The notes under the pieces are model-generated. The model ran no database searches. It was not told the DNA's origin and saw nothing but the letters and a program-made list of their open reading frames with translations. From assembly GCF_013337185.1 (NCBI RefSeq), contig NZ_SWDE01000009.1:62001-126000 (forward strand): 64,000 bases of DNA, written 5' to 3'. Origin of the DNA: Serratia proteamaculans. Its GTDB lineage: Bacteria > Pseudomonadota > Gammaproteobacteria > Enterobacterales > Enterobacteriaceae. Below, piece after piece: positions 18,056 to 30,076 of this stretch. Each line of letters starts with the position of its first letter. Positions within the stretch are counted from its first letter, which is position 1. Made by a program: the position numbers and the translations under genes.

Positions 18056-19051
18056 ATGCGTACGAGTAAATGGGGTGTAGGTCTGACAATCATGCTGCTG
18101 GCGTCCGGCGCTATGGCGAAAGATATCCAATTGCTGAACGTTTCATACGACCCGACGCGTGAATTCTATCAGGAATACAACACCGCATTCGGTAAATACT
18201 GGCAGCAACAGACCGGCGATAAAGTCACGGTTCGCCAGTCGCATGGCGGCTCCGGCAAGCAGGCGACCTCGGTGATTAACGGCATTGAGGCAGACGTGGT
18301 GACACTGGCGCTGGCCTATGACGTGGACGCTATCGCCGAGCGCGGGCGCATTGACAAAGCGTGGATCAAACGCCTGCCGGACAACTCGGCGCCTTATACC
18401 TCGACCATTGTGTTCCTGGTGCGCAAAGGCAACCCAAAACAAATTCACGACTGGGCGGATTTGATCAAACCGGGTGTCTCGGTAATCACGCCGAACCCGA
18501 AAACCTCTGGCGGCGCGCGTTGGAACTATCTGGCAGCCTGGGGTTACGCGCTGCATCAGAACAATAACGATCAGGCCAAGGCGCAAGAATTCGTTAAAAA
18601 CCTGTATAAGAACGTCGAAGTGCTGGATTCCGGTGCACGAGGCTCAACCAATACCTTCGTTGAACGCGGTATCGGTGATGTTCTGATCGCCTGGGAGAAC
18701 GAAGCGCTGCTGGCGGAAAAAGAGCTGGGTAAGGACAAATTTGAAATTATCACTCCAAGCGAATCGATTCTGGCTGAGCCGACCGTGTCGGTAGTGGATA
18801 AAGTGGTTGATAAGCGCGGTACCCGCGATGTGGCTACGGCTTACCTTAAGTATCTGTATACGCCGGAAGGGCAGACCATTGCGGCGAAAAACTATTACCG
18901 TCCACGCGATGCGGCAGTGGCGGCCAAGTTTGCCGACCAGTTCCCGAAACTGAAGTTGTTCACCGTGGATGATACTTTCGGTGGTTGGACCCAGGCGCAG
19001 AAGGTGCACTTTGCCACCGGCGGTGTGTTTGACCAAATAAGCAAACGTTGA
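18056..19051 (+). CDS. sbp: Sulfate-binding protein Sbp
   Basis: 331 aa periplasmic receptor that feeds sulfate to the CysTWA ABC importer. The signal peptide ([21 protein letters not shown]) is followed by [20 protein letters not shown]. Ligand-loop motifs are visible: [27 protein letters not shown] and [10 protein letters not shown]. The start ATG 18056 has GGGGAG 7 bases upstream; the open frame extends 12 codons further without support. The gene lies between pfkA and tpiA. E. coli has cdh between sbp and tpiA, which is absent here. Confidence 0.95.
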   Translation: MRTSKWGVGLTIMLLASGAMAKDIQLLNVSYDPTREFYQEYNTAFGKYWQQQTGDKVTVRQSHGGSGKQATSVINGIEADVVTLALAYDVDAIAERGRIDKAWIKRLPDNSAPYTSTIVFLVRKGNPKQIHDWADLIKPGVSVITPNPKTSGGARWNYLAAWGYALHQNNNDQAKAQEFVKNLYKNVEVLDSGARGSTNTFVERGIGDVLIAWENEALLAEKELGKDKFEIITPSESILAEPTVSVVDKVVDKRGTRDVATAYLKYLYTPEGQTIAAKNYYRPRDAAVAAKFADQFPKLKLFTVDDTFGGWTQAQKVHFATGGVFDQISKR

Positions 19052-19071
19052 TGCTCAATGGGCAGCAATAA

Positions 19072-19095
19072 AAAACCCCGGCAAGCCGGGGTTTT
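19072..19095. terminator. Bidirectional terminator between sbp and tpiA
   Basis: AAAACCCCGGC, AA, GCCGGGGTTTT: a perfect stem with A- and T-runs on both sides, serving the convergent genes. Confidence 0.9.
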
Positions 19096-19117
19096 GTTAT
19101 TTATTAGCCGGGTGAAA

Positions 19118-19885
19118 TCAGGCTTTTTTAGCTGCTGCAGCGGCTTTGACGATCACGGCGAAAGCATCGGCTTTCAGTGATGCGCCGCCAACCAGCGCGC
19201 CGTCGATGTCCGGCTGAGTGAACAGCTCGGCAGCATTTTTATCGTTCACGGAGCCGCCGTACTGGATGATCACTTCTGCAGCCACGGCTGCGTCCTGCTT
19301 GGCGATGTGATCGCGGATAAATTTGTGTACTGCCTGTGCTTGCGCAGGGGTAGCAGATTTACCGGTACCGATAGCCCAAATTGGCTCATAAGCGATAACC
19401 GCGCCTTTAAAGGCTTCTGCACCCTGGGTTTTCAGTACGGCGTCGATCTGGCGTGCGCAAACTTCTTCGGTTTTACCCGCTTCGTTTTCAGCGTCTGTTT
19501 CACCGATGCACAGCACTGGGATCAGACCGGCAGTTTTCAGCACGGCAAATTTCTCGGCGATCGCAGCGTCAGTTTCTTTGTGGTAAGTGCGACGCTCGGA
19601 GTGGCCGATGATGATGTATTGCGCACCAATATCTTTCAGCATGTCGGCGGAAACTTCACCGGTGAATGCGCCGGACAGGTTCACGTCTACGTTTTGGGCG
19701 CCCAGAGCGATGCGGCTGCCGGCCAGTGCGTGCTTGGCCTGGTCCAGGTACATGACCGGTGGTGCGATAGCGACGCCACAACCGTCAACGCTGCTCAGTT
19801 CATTGCGCAGCGCGGCGATCAGTTCGTTAACCATGTGAGTGCTGCCGTTAAGCTTCCAGTTACCCATAACTAATGGATGACGCAT
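19118..19885 (-). CDS. tpiA: Triosephosphate isomerase
   Basis: 255 aa TIM-barrel dimer interconverting dihydroxyacetone phosphate and glyceraldehyde-3-phosphate. Catalytic residues are visible: Lys in GNWKLNGS, His in IIIGHSERR and Glu in [14 protein letters not shown]. The phosphate loop GGSVNDKNA and GALVGGASL close the barrel. TTGTTGGAGGAAAAAAC precedes the ATG at 19885. Confidence 0.97.
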   Translation of the reverse strand: MRHPLVMGNWKLNGSTHMVNELIAALRNELSSVDGCGVAIAPPVMYLDQAKHALAGSRIALGAQNVDVNLSGAFTGEVSADMLKDIGAQYIIIGHSERRTYHKETDAAIAEKFAVLKTAGLIPVLCIGETDAENEAGKTEEVCARQIDAVLKTQGAEAFKGAVIAYEPIWAIGTGKSATPAQAQAVHKFIRDHIAKQDAAVAAEVIIQYGGSVNDKNAAELFTQPDIDGALVGGASLKADAFAVIVKAAAAAKKA

Positions 19886-20012
19886 GTTTTTTCCTCCAAC
19901 AAGGGAACGCGAGAGTCGAAATAACCACTGCCGGACCGGCAGTTTACCTGCCCAACAGTATAGAGATGATTAAGCGCGAAGGCTTTGCTTTTCGTCATTA
20001 AATGACCAGCTG

Positions 20013-20618
20013 TTACGGCTCGGATAGCGTCAGCTTAACCGGTTCAACAGCGAAAGTTACCCCTTTATCGCCGTTGTCCGCGACCACATAACGGATCGCA
20101 CCGACCTGCTGTTGGTAAAAGCGTGACCCTTTGCCTTTCTCCAGCAGGTTGGCTACTTTGCTCAGGCTTTTTTCCACCGTCAGCGCCGGTTCAAACTGGC
20201 GCATCAGTGCGGCCATATAGCTGATGGCAATGGTACGGGCCGCCTTTTCTTCGCTGCTTTGCTGCAGCGGCAGATGGGTAATTTGCAGCGTTTTGATTTT
20301 GCCGGTGCCCTTCTCCAGCGCAGTGGAGGCATAGAGATTTTCGTTCAGCTTGCTGGCGGCTCGCGTCAGCAGTGGCGTATCGTCTTCTGCGGTGGCGATG
20401 GCGCGAAATTCGCCAATCGGCAGCGCCGGGTTGTCGCGGTTATATTTTTCGCGGAATTTTACCACTGTCAGATCAAACGTCGGCGCCCCTGCCTGCAGGT
20501 ACGGCGCGGTGGGTGATGCACTGACTGTGGCATCCGGCGGATCGGCCCAGGCGCTGCTGATACTCAGCAACAGGCCGGCGATGGCGATGGTTTTTCTCAG
20601 CATGGTATAACACGGCAT
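20013..20618 (-). CDS. yiiQ: DUF1454 family protein YiiQ
   Basis: About 201 aa with an N-terminal signal peptide (LRKTIAIAGLLLSISSAWA). The body has the YiiQ pattern: PYLQAGAPTFDLTV, NEFRAIA-type segment, ENLYASTALEKGTGKIK, and RYVVADNGDKGVTFAVEPVK near the end. The function is unknown; a periplasmic location is likely. The start could be ATG 20618 or 20603; neither has a strong ribosome site. It is downstream of tpiA's start and divergent from yiiR. Confidence 0.85.
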   Translation of the reverse strand: MPCYTMLRKTIAIAGLLLSISSAWADPPDATVSASPTAPYLQAGAPTFDLTVVKFREKYNRDNPALPIGEFRAIATAEDDTPLLTRAASKLNENLYASTALEKGTGKIKTLQITHLPLQQSSEEKAARTIAISYMAALMRQFEPALTVEKSLSKVANLLEKGKGSRFYQQQVGAIRYVVADNGDKGVTFAVEPVKLTLSEP

Positions 20619-20804
20619 CAAGAACAAAGATGGCTCCGATTAAAGCGATAACCGAGGGGGATTGTCAAAGATCCCGCGTCATTATCGCTTGCTGACAGGA
20701 AAGCTGTGCGTTACTCCGCGTAATGCGGGGCAGAAATCTTCGCCCGGCAGTGCCTATGTTACACTGCACGGCAGAATATGGGCAGGCTAACAACGCAGGA
20801 TTCA

Positions 20805-21230
20805 ATGACAATACAACAGTGGTGCTTTTCGTTTAAGGGCCGAATTGGGCGGCGTGATTTTTGGATTTGGATGGTGCTGTGGCTGGTGCTGATGGTTGTG
20901 GCTTTTTCTCTCGCCAGTCGTGAGCTGGTGGATATCCAGACCATCGCATTCTTTATCGTGGGCTTGCTATGGCCGACGGCGGCGGTGCTGGTGAAACGGC
21001 TGCATGACCGTAATAAAGCCGGTTGGTGGGCGTTATTGCTGATCCTGGCGTGGTTGCTGGCGGCGGGCAACTGGGACATGCTGGCACCGCTCTGGCAATG
21101 GGGCGTCGGGCGTTTTATCCCGACGCTGATCATTGTGATGATGATGATCGATTTGGGCGCCTTTGTTGGCACGCCCGAGACCAACCGTTTTGGCCCGCCG
21201 GCCGAGCCGGTGAAGTTCAGCGCACAATGA
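20805..21230 (+). CDS. yiiR: DUF805 membrane protein YiiR
   Basis: 141 aa. It begins MTIQQWCFSFKGRIGRRDFW, the signature of DUF805 proteins, followed by about four hydrophobic helices (FWIWMVLWLVLMVVAF, IAFFIVGLLWPTAAVLV and others) and the RLHDRNKAGWWALL motif. Function unknown. ATG 20805 with CAGGA upstream is preferred to the longer open frame. It converges with fpr. Confidence 0.85.
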   Translation: MTIQQWCFSFKGRIGRRDFWIWMVLWLVLMVVAFSLASRELVDIQTIAFFIVGLLWPTAAVLVKRLHDRNKAGWWALLLILAWLLAAGNWDMLAPLWQWGVGRFIPTLIIVMMMIDLGAFVGTPETNRFGPPAEPVKFSAQ

Positions 21231-21239
21231 GGTGGCAGC

Positions 21240-21986
21240 TTACCAGTATTGCTCGCTGGTGATATGGCCAGGCTTGCGGCGCAGGTGCTTGCGCATCTGC
21301 CGCTGCTCCTTCAGCGTTTGCTGGGTATCCCGCACCATTTGCGGGTTACCGCACAGCATTACATGGTCGGTTTCCGCGTTGAGGGGTAATCCCACCGCCG
21401 CTTCCAGCCGACCATCCTCGATCAGTGCCGGCACGCGGCCGGTCAGCGAGCCGGTGACTTCTTCACGGCTGACAATAGTCTGAATGCGCAGTTTGCCGTT
21501 GTAACGCTGCTGTAATTGCTGCATCAGCGGCAGGTAGCTGAGATCGCGCGCAAAGCGGGTGGCATGCACCAGCACCAGATTTTTGAAGCGCTCCAGGTCT
21601 TTGCCTTCCTGCAGCATCGACAGGTAAGGGCCGATGGCGGTGCCGGTCGCCAGCATCCACAGGGTGTCGCATTCAGGCACTTCCTCCAGCACGAAAAATC
21701 CGGCGGCCTCTTTGGTCACCATCACTTCGGAACCTGGTCGCAGCTGATTGAGGCGTGGGCTCAGTTTGCCTTCCGGCACGGTGACCAGGTAAAACTCCAG
21801 GTTCGGATCGCTGGGGGCGTTGACGTAGGAATAGGCGCGTTGCACGCGTTCGCCGTCGATTTCCAGCGCCAGTTTGGCAAATTGCCCGGCGAAAAAGGGA
21901 GCAATGGGGGCATGGACGGTGATGCTGAACAACCCGTCGGTCCATTGCGTGACTTGCGTAACCTTGCCATTAACCCAGTCAGCCAT
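21240..21986 (-). CDS. fpr: Ferredoxin/flavodoxin-NADP+ reductase
   Basis: 248 aa FAD enzyme passing electrons from NADPH to ferredoxin or flavodoxin, used for Fe-S repair, radical enzymes and oxidative-stress defence. FAD-binding RAYSYVNAP, NADP-binding GTAIGPYLSML and the C-terminal EQYW are visible. It starts 3 bases after the stop of the upstream regulator gene, so both form one operon. In E. coli fpr is a SoxS target; no clear soxbox was identified. Confidence 0.95.
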   Translation of the reverse strand: MADWVNGKVTQVTQWTDGLFSITVHAPIAPFFAGQFAKLALEIDGERVQRAYSYVNAPSDPNLEFYLVTVPEGKLSPRLNQLRPGSEVMVTKEAAGFFVLEEVPECDTLWMLATGTAIGPYLSMLQEGKDLERFKNLVLVHATRFARDLSYLPLMQQLQQRYNGKLRIQTIVSREEVTGSLTGRVPALIEDGRLEAAVGLPLNAETDHVMLCGNPQMVRDTQQTLKEQRQMRKHLRRKPGHITSEQYW

Positions 21987-21989
21987 ACT

Positions 21990-22613
21990 CTAAAGCTCCA
22001 ATGGTCGAATCAAATAAGCACAATGTCGTGAGCCGGAAATGGCGTGCGCAGTACGTTCTATGCGATAGCCTTGGCCAAACAGACGGTTAAACAGTTGTAG
22101 CTCCGAGTTGCACAGGCTGCTGCAAGCGGTGGCCGCCACGCCGATTGGGCAGTGGTTTTCCACCAATAGCATGCCTTGCGGGTGCTCTAACAGTTCGGCC
22201 ATGTAGCCATCATGCTGCCGCAGGCGCACCAATCGGGCGAGTTTGGCCTGATGGCAGTCCTCCTCAGACAGTTCTTCAGCATAGCGCTGATAAAGCTTGT
22301 CTTCGCGCGCGCTGAGCAACTGCTCCACTCCTTCGGCACCAAACAACTGATGAGCCGATCCCAACAACTCTGTCGCCAGCCGATCGTGGCCATTGGCAAA
22401 CTGGGCGTGGCCCTGCTGGGTCAGCGACCAGTAGCGTGTGGGGCGACCTACCTTGGTGCGCGCTTCCTCGTAACCCACCAGCTCACGTTTTTCCAGAGAT
22501 TGCAGATGCTGACGAATACCCATGGGGGTGATGTCCAGACGCTCAGCCAGCATTTTGGCGGAATGCGGCCCCAAGGTTTTTAACTGCAATAAAATCAGCT
22601 CTGTTGTCTTCAT
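21990..22613 (-). CDS. HTH regulator with SufR-like cysteine motif
   Basis: 207 aa. A winged helix-turn-helix occupies residues 1-70 (AKMLAERLDITPMGIRQHLQ, then VGRPTRYWSLTQQGH). The C-terminal half carries Cys155, Cys164, Cys168 and Cys198 (NHCPIGVAATACSSLCNSE, then SGSRHCAYLI). This layout recalls SufR and other COG2345 regulators whose cysteines hold an Fe-S cluster. It is placed directly ahead of fpr in one operon, which would suit control of Fe-S or redox balance. The regulated genes and the cluster are inference. I know no E. coli counterpart at this locus. Confidence 0.75.
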   Translation of the reverse strand: MKTTELILLQLKTLGPHSAKMLAERLDITPMGIRQHLQSLEKRELVGYEEARTKVGRPTRYWSLTQQGHAQFANGHDRLATELLGSAHQLFGAEGVEQLLSAREDKLYQRYAEELSEEDCHQAKLARLVRLRQHDGYMAELLEHPQGMLLVENHCPIGVAATACSSLCNSELQLFNRLFGQGYRIERTAHAISGSRHCAYLIRPLEL

Positions 22614-22909
22614 AAACCCAATCCCTATGGCGTTATTTTATTTCAAGATGATGAAAATAATTATCGATTAAATGCTAAAGCCAAACTATTGAAAGTTTGC
22701 CATTTTTAACCCATAAGCAGTAGACGTACAGTTTAATTTACGAGGCTGGTTGGCTTTGCTGCCACTGTGACGCAGATCAATATCTGTCTGAAACTCGCTA
22801 AAAAAATTAAATTTGTTAGCTTATGCCGCCATAGAGGGCTGCTCGCCGTTCTGGCTGAATTTGGGGCCATACCGGGACGCTGTGACGAGTTAATACGTTA
22901 ACGAAGATA
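22614..22909. promoter_or_regulatory. Divergent regulator-fpr / emrD control region
   Basis: 296 bases, AT-rich near the regulator start (AAATAATTATCGATTAAATG). It must hold promoters for both directions. No defined operator or sRNA was recognised. Confidence 0.35.
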
Positions 22910-24094
22910 ATGAGAAAAATAGAAAACTTTCACCTGTTGGTGATGCTTACACTGTTAGTGGCCGTCGGTCAGATGGCACAAACCATTTATGTCCCCGTGA
23001 TTGCTGATATTGCCAAGGATCTGTCGGTGCGCTCCGGTGCCGTGCAGCGGGTGATGGCGGCTTATCTGATGACCTATGGTTTCTCGCAGTTGATTTACGG
23101 CCCGCTGTCGGACCGTATTGGCCGTCGGCCGGTGATCCTGGCCGGGATGATGATCTTCATGATGGGTGCGCTTGGCGCGCTGTTGTCCACGAACCTGACG
23201 ATGCTGGTTGCCGCCAGCGCCATTCAGGGGATGGGGACCGGTGTGGCGGGGGTGATGGCGCGAACCATGCCGCGTGATCTGTATGCCGGTACTTCGCTGC
23301 GCTATGCCAACAGCCTGCTCAACATGGGCATTCTGGTCAGCCCGTTGCTGGCACCGATCATCGGTGGGGCATTGGCGATGGTATTTGGCTGGCGCGCCTG
23401 TTATGCCTTCCTGTTGGTGTTGTGCGCCGGAGTGGCCTTCGCCATGTTCCGCTGGCTGCCGGAAACCCGACCGCAGCAGACTGAAAAAAGGCGTATGTTG
23501 GCAAGCTTCCGCAAGCTGCTGGCGGACAGTACTTTCAGCTGTTATCTGGTGATGCTGATTGGTGCTCTGGCGGGGATCGCGGTCTTTGAAGCCAGCTGCG
23601 GCGTGCTGATGGGGGGCGTACTCGGCCTTAGCGGGCTGACCGTCAGTATCCTGTTTATTCTGCCCATCCCGGCGGCGTTCTTTGGTGCCTGGTATGCCGG
23701 TCGTGACGGCAAAAGTTTCCACAGTCTGGTGTGGCATTCGGTGATCAGTTGCCTGCTGGCGGGTCTGATGATGTGGATCCCCGGGTGGTTTGGCGTGATG
23801 AATATCTGGACGCTGATTGTGCCGGCGGCGCTGTTCTTCTTCGGTGCCGGGATGCTATTCCCGCTGGCCACTACCGGGGCGATGGAGCCGTTTCCCTATC
23901 TGGCTGGTGCGGCGGGCGCATTGGTCGGGGGCATGCAGAACATGGGTTCCGGTCTGGCGACCTGGCTTTCCGCCATGCTGCCGCAGACCGGGCAGTTCAG
24001 CCTCGGCCTGCTGATGTTTGCCATGGCATTACTGATTCTGCTGTGCTGGTGGCCGTTATCGCACCGGATGCAGCATCAGGGACATACCGTATAA
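22910..24094 (+). CDS. emrD: MFS multidrug efflux transporter EmrD
   Basis: 394 aa, 12 membrane helices, drug:H+ antiporter of the DHA1 family. Motif A is seen as YGPLSDRIGRRPVIL and motif C-like as GTGVAGVMARTMPRDL. The sequence parallels E. coli EmrD along its whole length (NLLxMLxLLVAVGQMAQTI at the start, LFPLATTGAMEPFPYLAGAAG late). Known substrates include uncouplers and detergents. In E. coli emrD sits elsewhere, so its place between fpr and glpX differs. Confidence 0.92.
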   Translation: MRKIENFHLLVMLTLLVAVGQMAQTIYVPVIADIAKDLSVRSGAVQRVMAAYLMTYGFSQLIYGPLSDRIGRRPVILAGMMIFMMGALGALLSTNLTMLVAASAIQGMGTGVAGVMARTMPRDLYAGTSLRYANSLLNMGILVSPLLAPIIGGALAMVFGWRACYAFLLVLCAGVAFAMFRWLPETRPQQTEKRRMLASFRKLLADSTFSCYLVMLIGALAGIAVFEASCGVLMGGVLGLSGLTVSILFILPIPAAFFGAWYAGRDGKSFHSLVWHSVISCLLAGLMMWIPGWFGVMNIWTLIVPAALFFFGAGMLFPLATTGAMEPFPYLAGAAGALVGGMQNMGSGLATWLSAMLPQTGQFSLGLLMFAMALLILLCWWPLSHRMQHQGHTV

Positions 24095-24100
24095 AACTGA

Positions 24101-24121
24101 CAGGGCGCCTTCGGCGCCCTG
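24101..24121. terminator. Hairpin between emrD and glpX
   Basis: CAGGGCGCC, TTC, GGCGCCCTG. The T-rich side (TCAGTTTTAT) reads on the minus strand, so it suits the end of glpX best and may also end emrD. Confidence 0.7.
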
Positions 24122-24126
24122 ATCAT

Positions 24127-25137
24127 TTACAGCAGGAATTCGTGCAGCGCCGGGTCTTTACGATCCAGATAATGGGTCGAGCGGATGCGGCGGATAGTGC
24201 GTGATTTGCCGCGGATCAGCAGGGTTTCCGTGGTGGCCATATTGCCCTGACGGCTAATGCCTTCCAATAAATCGCCCTTGGTGATGCCGGTAGCGGAGAA
24301 GATCACGTTGTCGTTGCGTGCCATATCATCCAGCAGCAACACTTTGCCGGCTTCAATGCCCATCTCTTTGCAGCGCGCCAGTTCTTCCTCGCCGATACGG
24401 CGATTCTCGGCGCTGTCGCCCTTCACCTGGTGGCGTGGTAACAAACGCGCTTGCATATCGCCATCCAGTGCGCGGATCACCGCAGCGGAAATGACCCCTT
24501 CAGGCGCGCCGCCGATGCCGTACATCACGTCGACTTCACTGTCGGGCATACAGGTCAGGATCGAGGCCGCCACGTCGCCGTCGGGAATAGCGAAGACTCG
24601 CACCCCAAGTTGCTGCATCTGGGCGATAACTCCGTCGTGACGCGGCTTGGCCAGAATGACCACCGTCAATTGACTCAGCGGCTTGCCCAGACAGACCGCG
24701 ACCTTGTTCAGGTTCTCAGCCAGCGGCAGGTTAAGGTCGATAGCGCCGCGTGCTGCCGGGCCCACCACCAGTTTTTCCATATACATGTCGGGGGCGTGCA
24801 GGAAGGTGCCGCGATCGCCCACTGCCAGTACTGCCAACGCATTGGGCTGGCCCATGGCGGTCATGCGGGTGCCTTCGATAGGGTCGACGGCGATATCCAC
24901 CGCGTCGCCCTGGCCACTGCCGACCTGCTCGCCGATATACAGCATTGGCGCTTCATCAATTTCGCCTTCGCCGATCACGATGCGGCCATCGATATCCACT
25001 TTATTGAGCATAATGCGCATTGCGTTGACTGCAGCACCATCGGCGGCGTTCTTGTCGCCGCGTCCCAACCATTTGTAGCCCGCCAGCGCGGCGGCTTCGG
25101 TAACACGGGAAAATTCGATGGCTAATTCACGTTTCAT
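24127..25137 (-). CDS. glpX: Fructose-1,6-bisphosphatase class II
   Basis: 336 aa Mn2+-dependent enzyme hydrolysing fructose-1,6-bisphosphate, part of the glycerol regulon. Starts MKRELAIEFSRVTEAAALAG; metal and phosphate residues lie in GEGEIDEAPMLYIGE and VDPIEGTRMTA; GIGGAPEGVISAA is conserved. ATG 25137 gives the E. coli length; the frame upstream has no similarity. It follows glpK with a gap of about 130 bases and completes the glpFKX unit. Confidence 0.96.
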   Translation of the reverse strand: MKRELAIEFSRVTEAAALAGYKWLGRGDKNAADGAAVNAMRIMLNKVDIDGRIVIGEGEIDEAPMLYIGEQVGSGQGDAVDIAVDPIEGTRMTAMGQPNALAVLAVGDRGTFLHAPDMYMEKLVVGPAARGAIDLNLPLAENLNKVAVCLGKPLSQLTVVILAKPRHDGVIAQMQQLGVRVFAIPDGDVAASILTCMPDSEVDVMYGIGGAPEGVISAAVIRALDGDMQARLLPRHQVKGDSAENRRIGEEELARCKEMGIEAGKVLLLDDMARNDNVIFSATGITKGDLLEGISRQGNMATTETLLIRGKSRTIRRIRSTHYLDRKDPALHEFLL

Positions 25138-25267
25138 GGCAAAACCTGTCTGTGAGAAAGGGAGAAAATATCGACAAAGTTTATCACAGCGGGCGATGGT
25201 GGGGCGGGGCAAAAAAAACGCGCCGCCCGGAGGCAGCGCGTGATGGGGTTAACCTGACCAAACAGCG

Positions 25268-27665
<2,398 letters not shown>

Positions 27666-27783
27666 AATGTTGTTGTCCTGCAAAACGGCGGTTATGGGTT
27701 TATAGGCTCGGGATGTGTATCGATCTGGCCTATGGGTACAGTTTTTTCATCTCGTCCAATTATTAATTGAGGACGTGATGTAA

Positions 27784-27803
27784 ATTTATCGTTAACGAAC
27801 ATA
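27784..27803 (-). promoter_or_regulatory. GlpR operator of glpFKX
   Basis: On the minus strand TATGTTCGTTAACGATAAAT, matching the palindromic GlpR consensus WATGTTCGWTAWCGAACATW at about 18 of 20 positions. GlpR represses glycerol genes until glycerol-3-phosphate is present. Confidence 0.75.
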
Positions 27804-27825
27804 AACGAGAAATAGCGAAATCAAA

Positions 27826-27847
27826 ATGTGTGTGCTTCGTCATAAAA
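27826..27847 (-). promoter_or_regulatory. Probable CRP site upstream of glpF
   Basis: TGTGT-GCTTCG-TCATA fits the CRP pattern TGTGA-N6-TCACA with two mismatches and lies 23 bases from the GlpR operator, on the side away from glpF. Catabolite control of glpF is known in E. coli. Confidence 0.45.
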
Positions 27848-28203
27848 TTGAGCGAATTCGCGTCGTTTTGTGTTCTTTCTGCTCCATGAAACTGTGATCT
27901 GACCAGTGATTTGCCCACCGTTCGTTAACAAACCCATTTACGCACGCTGGGCATTTTCAGTTTTTGCTGATGGTCGCGGCAGGAAAATTGCAACAGACTG
28001 CGCGTTGAGCCGGATGTTGCTAGACAGTCGGGGACAGGCTACTTACAATCGTTTTTATCGAAAGAAGCGTTTTATCGAGACAGGCGCGTTATTTTCAATA
28101 AAAGCGTGTGTCACTTGGCGCGATGCATATTCGCAGCAGTTGCAACCAAAGTTGCGGCCGTTACCTATAGATGTACGCCTTGCTATCATGAGGGGACTGA
28201 AGA

Positions 28204-28443
28204 ATGTCATTTGAAGTATTTGAGAAATTGGAATCAAAAGTTCAGCAGGCGATCGATACCATCACCCTGCTGCAGATGGAAATTGAAGAGCTGAAAGACA
28301 AAAACAACACTCTTTCACAGGAAGTTCAGGCTGCCTCTGGCAACCACGAATCGTTGGTTCGCGAGAACCAGCAACTGAAAGAAGAGCAGCACGTATGGCA
28401 AGACCGTCTGCGTGCGCTGTTGGGCAAAATGGAAGAAGTCTGA
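28204..28443 (+). CDS. zapB: Cell division factor ZapB
   Basis: 79 aa, almost entirely coiled coil ([18 protein letters not shown], then [13 protein letters not shown] and [12 protein letters not shown]). ZapB binds ZapA at the Z-ring and links it to the chromosome terminus through MatP. GAGGGGACTGAAGA precedes ATG 28204. Length matches the family. Confidence 0.95.
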   Translation: MSFEVFEKLESKVQQAIDTITLLQMEIEELKDKNNTLSQEVQAASGNHESLVRENQQLKEEQHVWQDRLRALLGKMEEV

Positions 28444-28463
28444 TTCCGTATTGCACGATCGAA

Positions 28464-28486
28464 AAGGGCGCCTAAGGCGCCCTTTT
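28464..28486. terminator. Terminator between zapB and rraA
   Basis: AAAGGGCGCC, TAA, GGCGCCCTTTTT; usable on both strands for the convergent genes. Confidence 0.85.
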
Positions 28487-28499
28487 TCATATCTGAAGA

Positions 28500-28991
<492 letters not shown>

Positions 28992-29065
28992 TTACGTCTG
29001 TTTGCCGCTGGAATAACCAGTATATCCCTTTATTCGCCCTGTTGGCAAAATCATCAGTTCGATGG

Positions 29066-29983
29066 CTAACTGAGCACCACGCCGATAGCGAACAATATGT
29101 TGGCCAGTAACGCCGCCTTGACCATATGCTCAAGCATCGGTCGCATGCCGGCTGGCGTAGGGTCGCGCAACACGCGCAAGCCATGACGTACCAGCAGCGG
29201 GATAGCCAATACAAACAGCCAGCCCCACAGGCTATGCAGATTGAGCAGCGTGAACAGCGTAAAGCACGCCACTGCGCCGATCAGCAGCAACAGGTGGTAA
29301 TAACGCGCCTTCTGCGGCCCGAGCCGGACTGCCAGGGTATTCTTGCCGTTGGCGCGATCGCTTTCGATATCGCGCAGATTATTGATATTGAGCACGGCCG
29401 CTGCCAGCAGGCCACAGGCAGTGGCCGGCAGCATGACGATGCTGTCAAAGGTGTGGGTTTGCAGGTAGAAAGTCCCCGCCACGCTCAGCCAGCCGAAGAA
29501 CACCAGCACCGAGATATCGCCCAGCCCCAGATAGCCATAAGGTTTGTTGCCGACGGTATAGGTAATGGCGGCAACGATAGAAAGCCCACCCAAGACCAGG
29601 AAACCCACCACATCGCTGGGTTGTTCACAGGCTACGGCGATCAGCGAACTGCCGGCGATGGCGATCAGTACCACCGTCACCACCAACGCCCGTTTCATCT
29701 GCGCCTGGGTGATCATGCCTTTTTGCATGCCACGTAGCGGCCCGATGCGGTCTTCCTTGTCGCTGCCTTTTATCGCATCACCATAGTCGTTCGCCAGGTT
29801 GGAGAGAATTTGCAGCAGGCCGGCCGTCAGCAGCGCCAACAGCGCCACGCCGGGTTTCAGGCTACCTTGCCAGGCGGCAATGGCAGAACCGACGACGATC
29901 GAGGCAAAGGCCAGCGGCAGGGTGCGCGGTCGTAAACTTTCAAGCCAGGCTCTGGCCGGGGAGATGGTAGTTGATGAGCTCAT
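29066..29983 (-). CDS. menA: 1,4-dihydroxy-2-naphthoate polyprenyltransferase
   Basis: 305 aa integral membrane prenyltransferase joining DHNA to an octaprenyl chain in menaquinone synthesis. Begins with AWLESLRPRTLPLAFASI; Asp-rich sites are NLANDYGDAIKGSDKEDR and NNLRDIESDRANGKNTLAVRLG. Eight or so membrane helices are expected. It is followed by rraA and preceded by the hslVU unit. Confidence 0.95.
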   Translation of the reverse strand: MSSSTTISPARAWLESLRPRTLPLAFASIVVGSAIAAWQGSLKPGVALLALLTAGLLQILSNLANDYGDAIKGSDKEDRIGPLRGMQKGMITQAQMKRALVVTVVLIAIAGSSLIAVACEQPSDVVGFLVLGGLSIVAAITYTVGNKPYGYLGLGDISVLVFFGWLSVAGTFYLQTHTFDSIVMLPATACGLLAAAVLNINNLRDIESDRANGKNTLAVRLGPQKARYYHLLLLIGAVACFTLFTLLNLHSLWGWLFVLAIPLLVRHGLRVLRDPTPAGMRPMLEHMVKAALLANILFAIGVVLS

Positions 29984-30024
29984 TTTTCGCTTCAGAGTTA
30001 GTGGCTGTGTCCGTTAGAAATAAT

Positions 30025-30049
30025 TGTGGGAGGCGAAATGCCTCCCACA
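30025..30049 (-). terminator. Hairpin after hslU
   Basis: TGTGGGAGGC, 5-base loop, GCCTCCCACA, followed on the minus strand by AATTATTTC. A likely end for hslVU transcripts. Confidence 0.7.
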
Positions 30050-30076
30050 GATGACTGACTGGACATGATTGAGCGA

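Larger units (their letters stand above)
27666..28203. promoter_or_regulatory. Divergent glpF/zapB control region
   Basis: 538 bases without a credible gene. A 102-residue open frame here overlaps zapB and looks accidental. The part near glpF holds the GlpR operator and CRP-like site listed separately; nothing distinct was found near zapB. Confidence 0.5.

Noticed and set aside
27906-28214. 102-residue open frame upstream of zapB
   Set aside because: No recognisable motif, overlaps the zapB start in another frame, and lies in a known promoter region.
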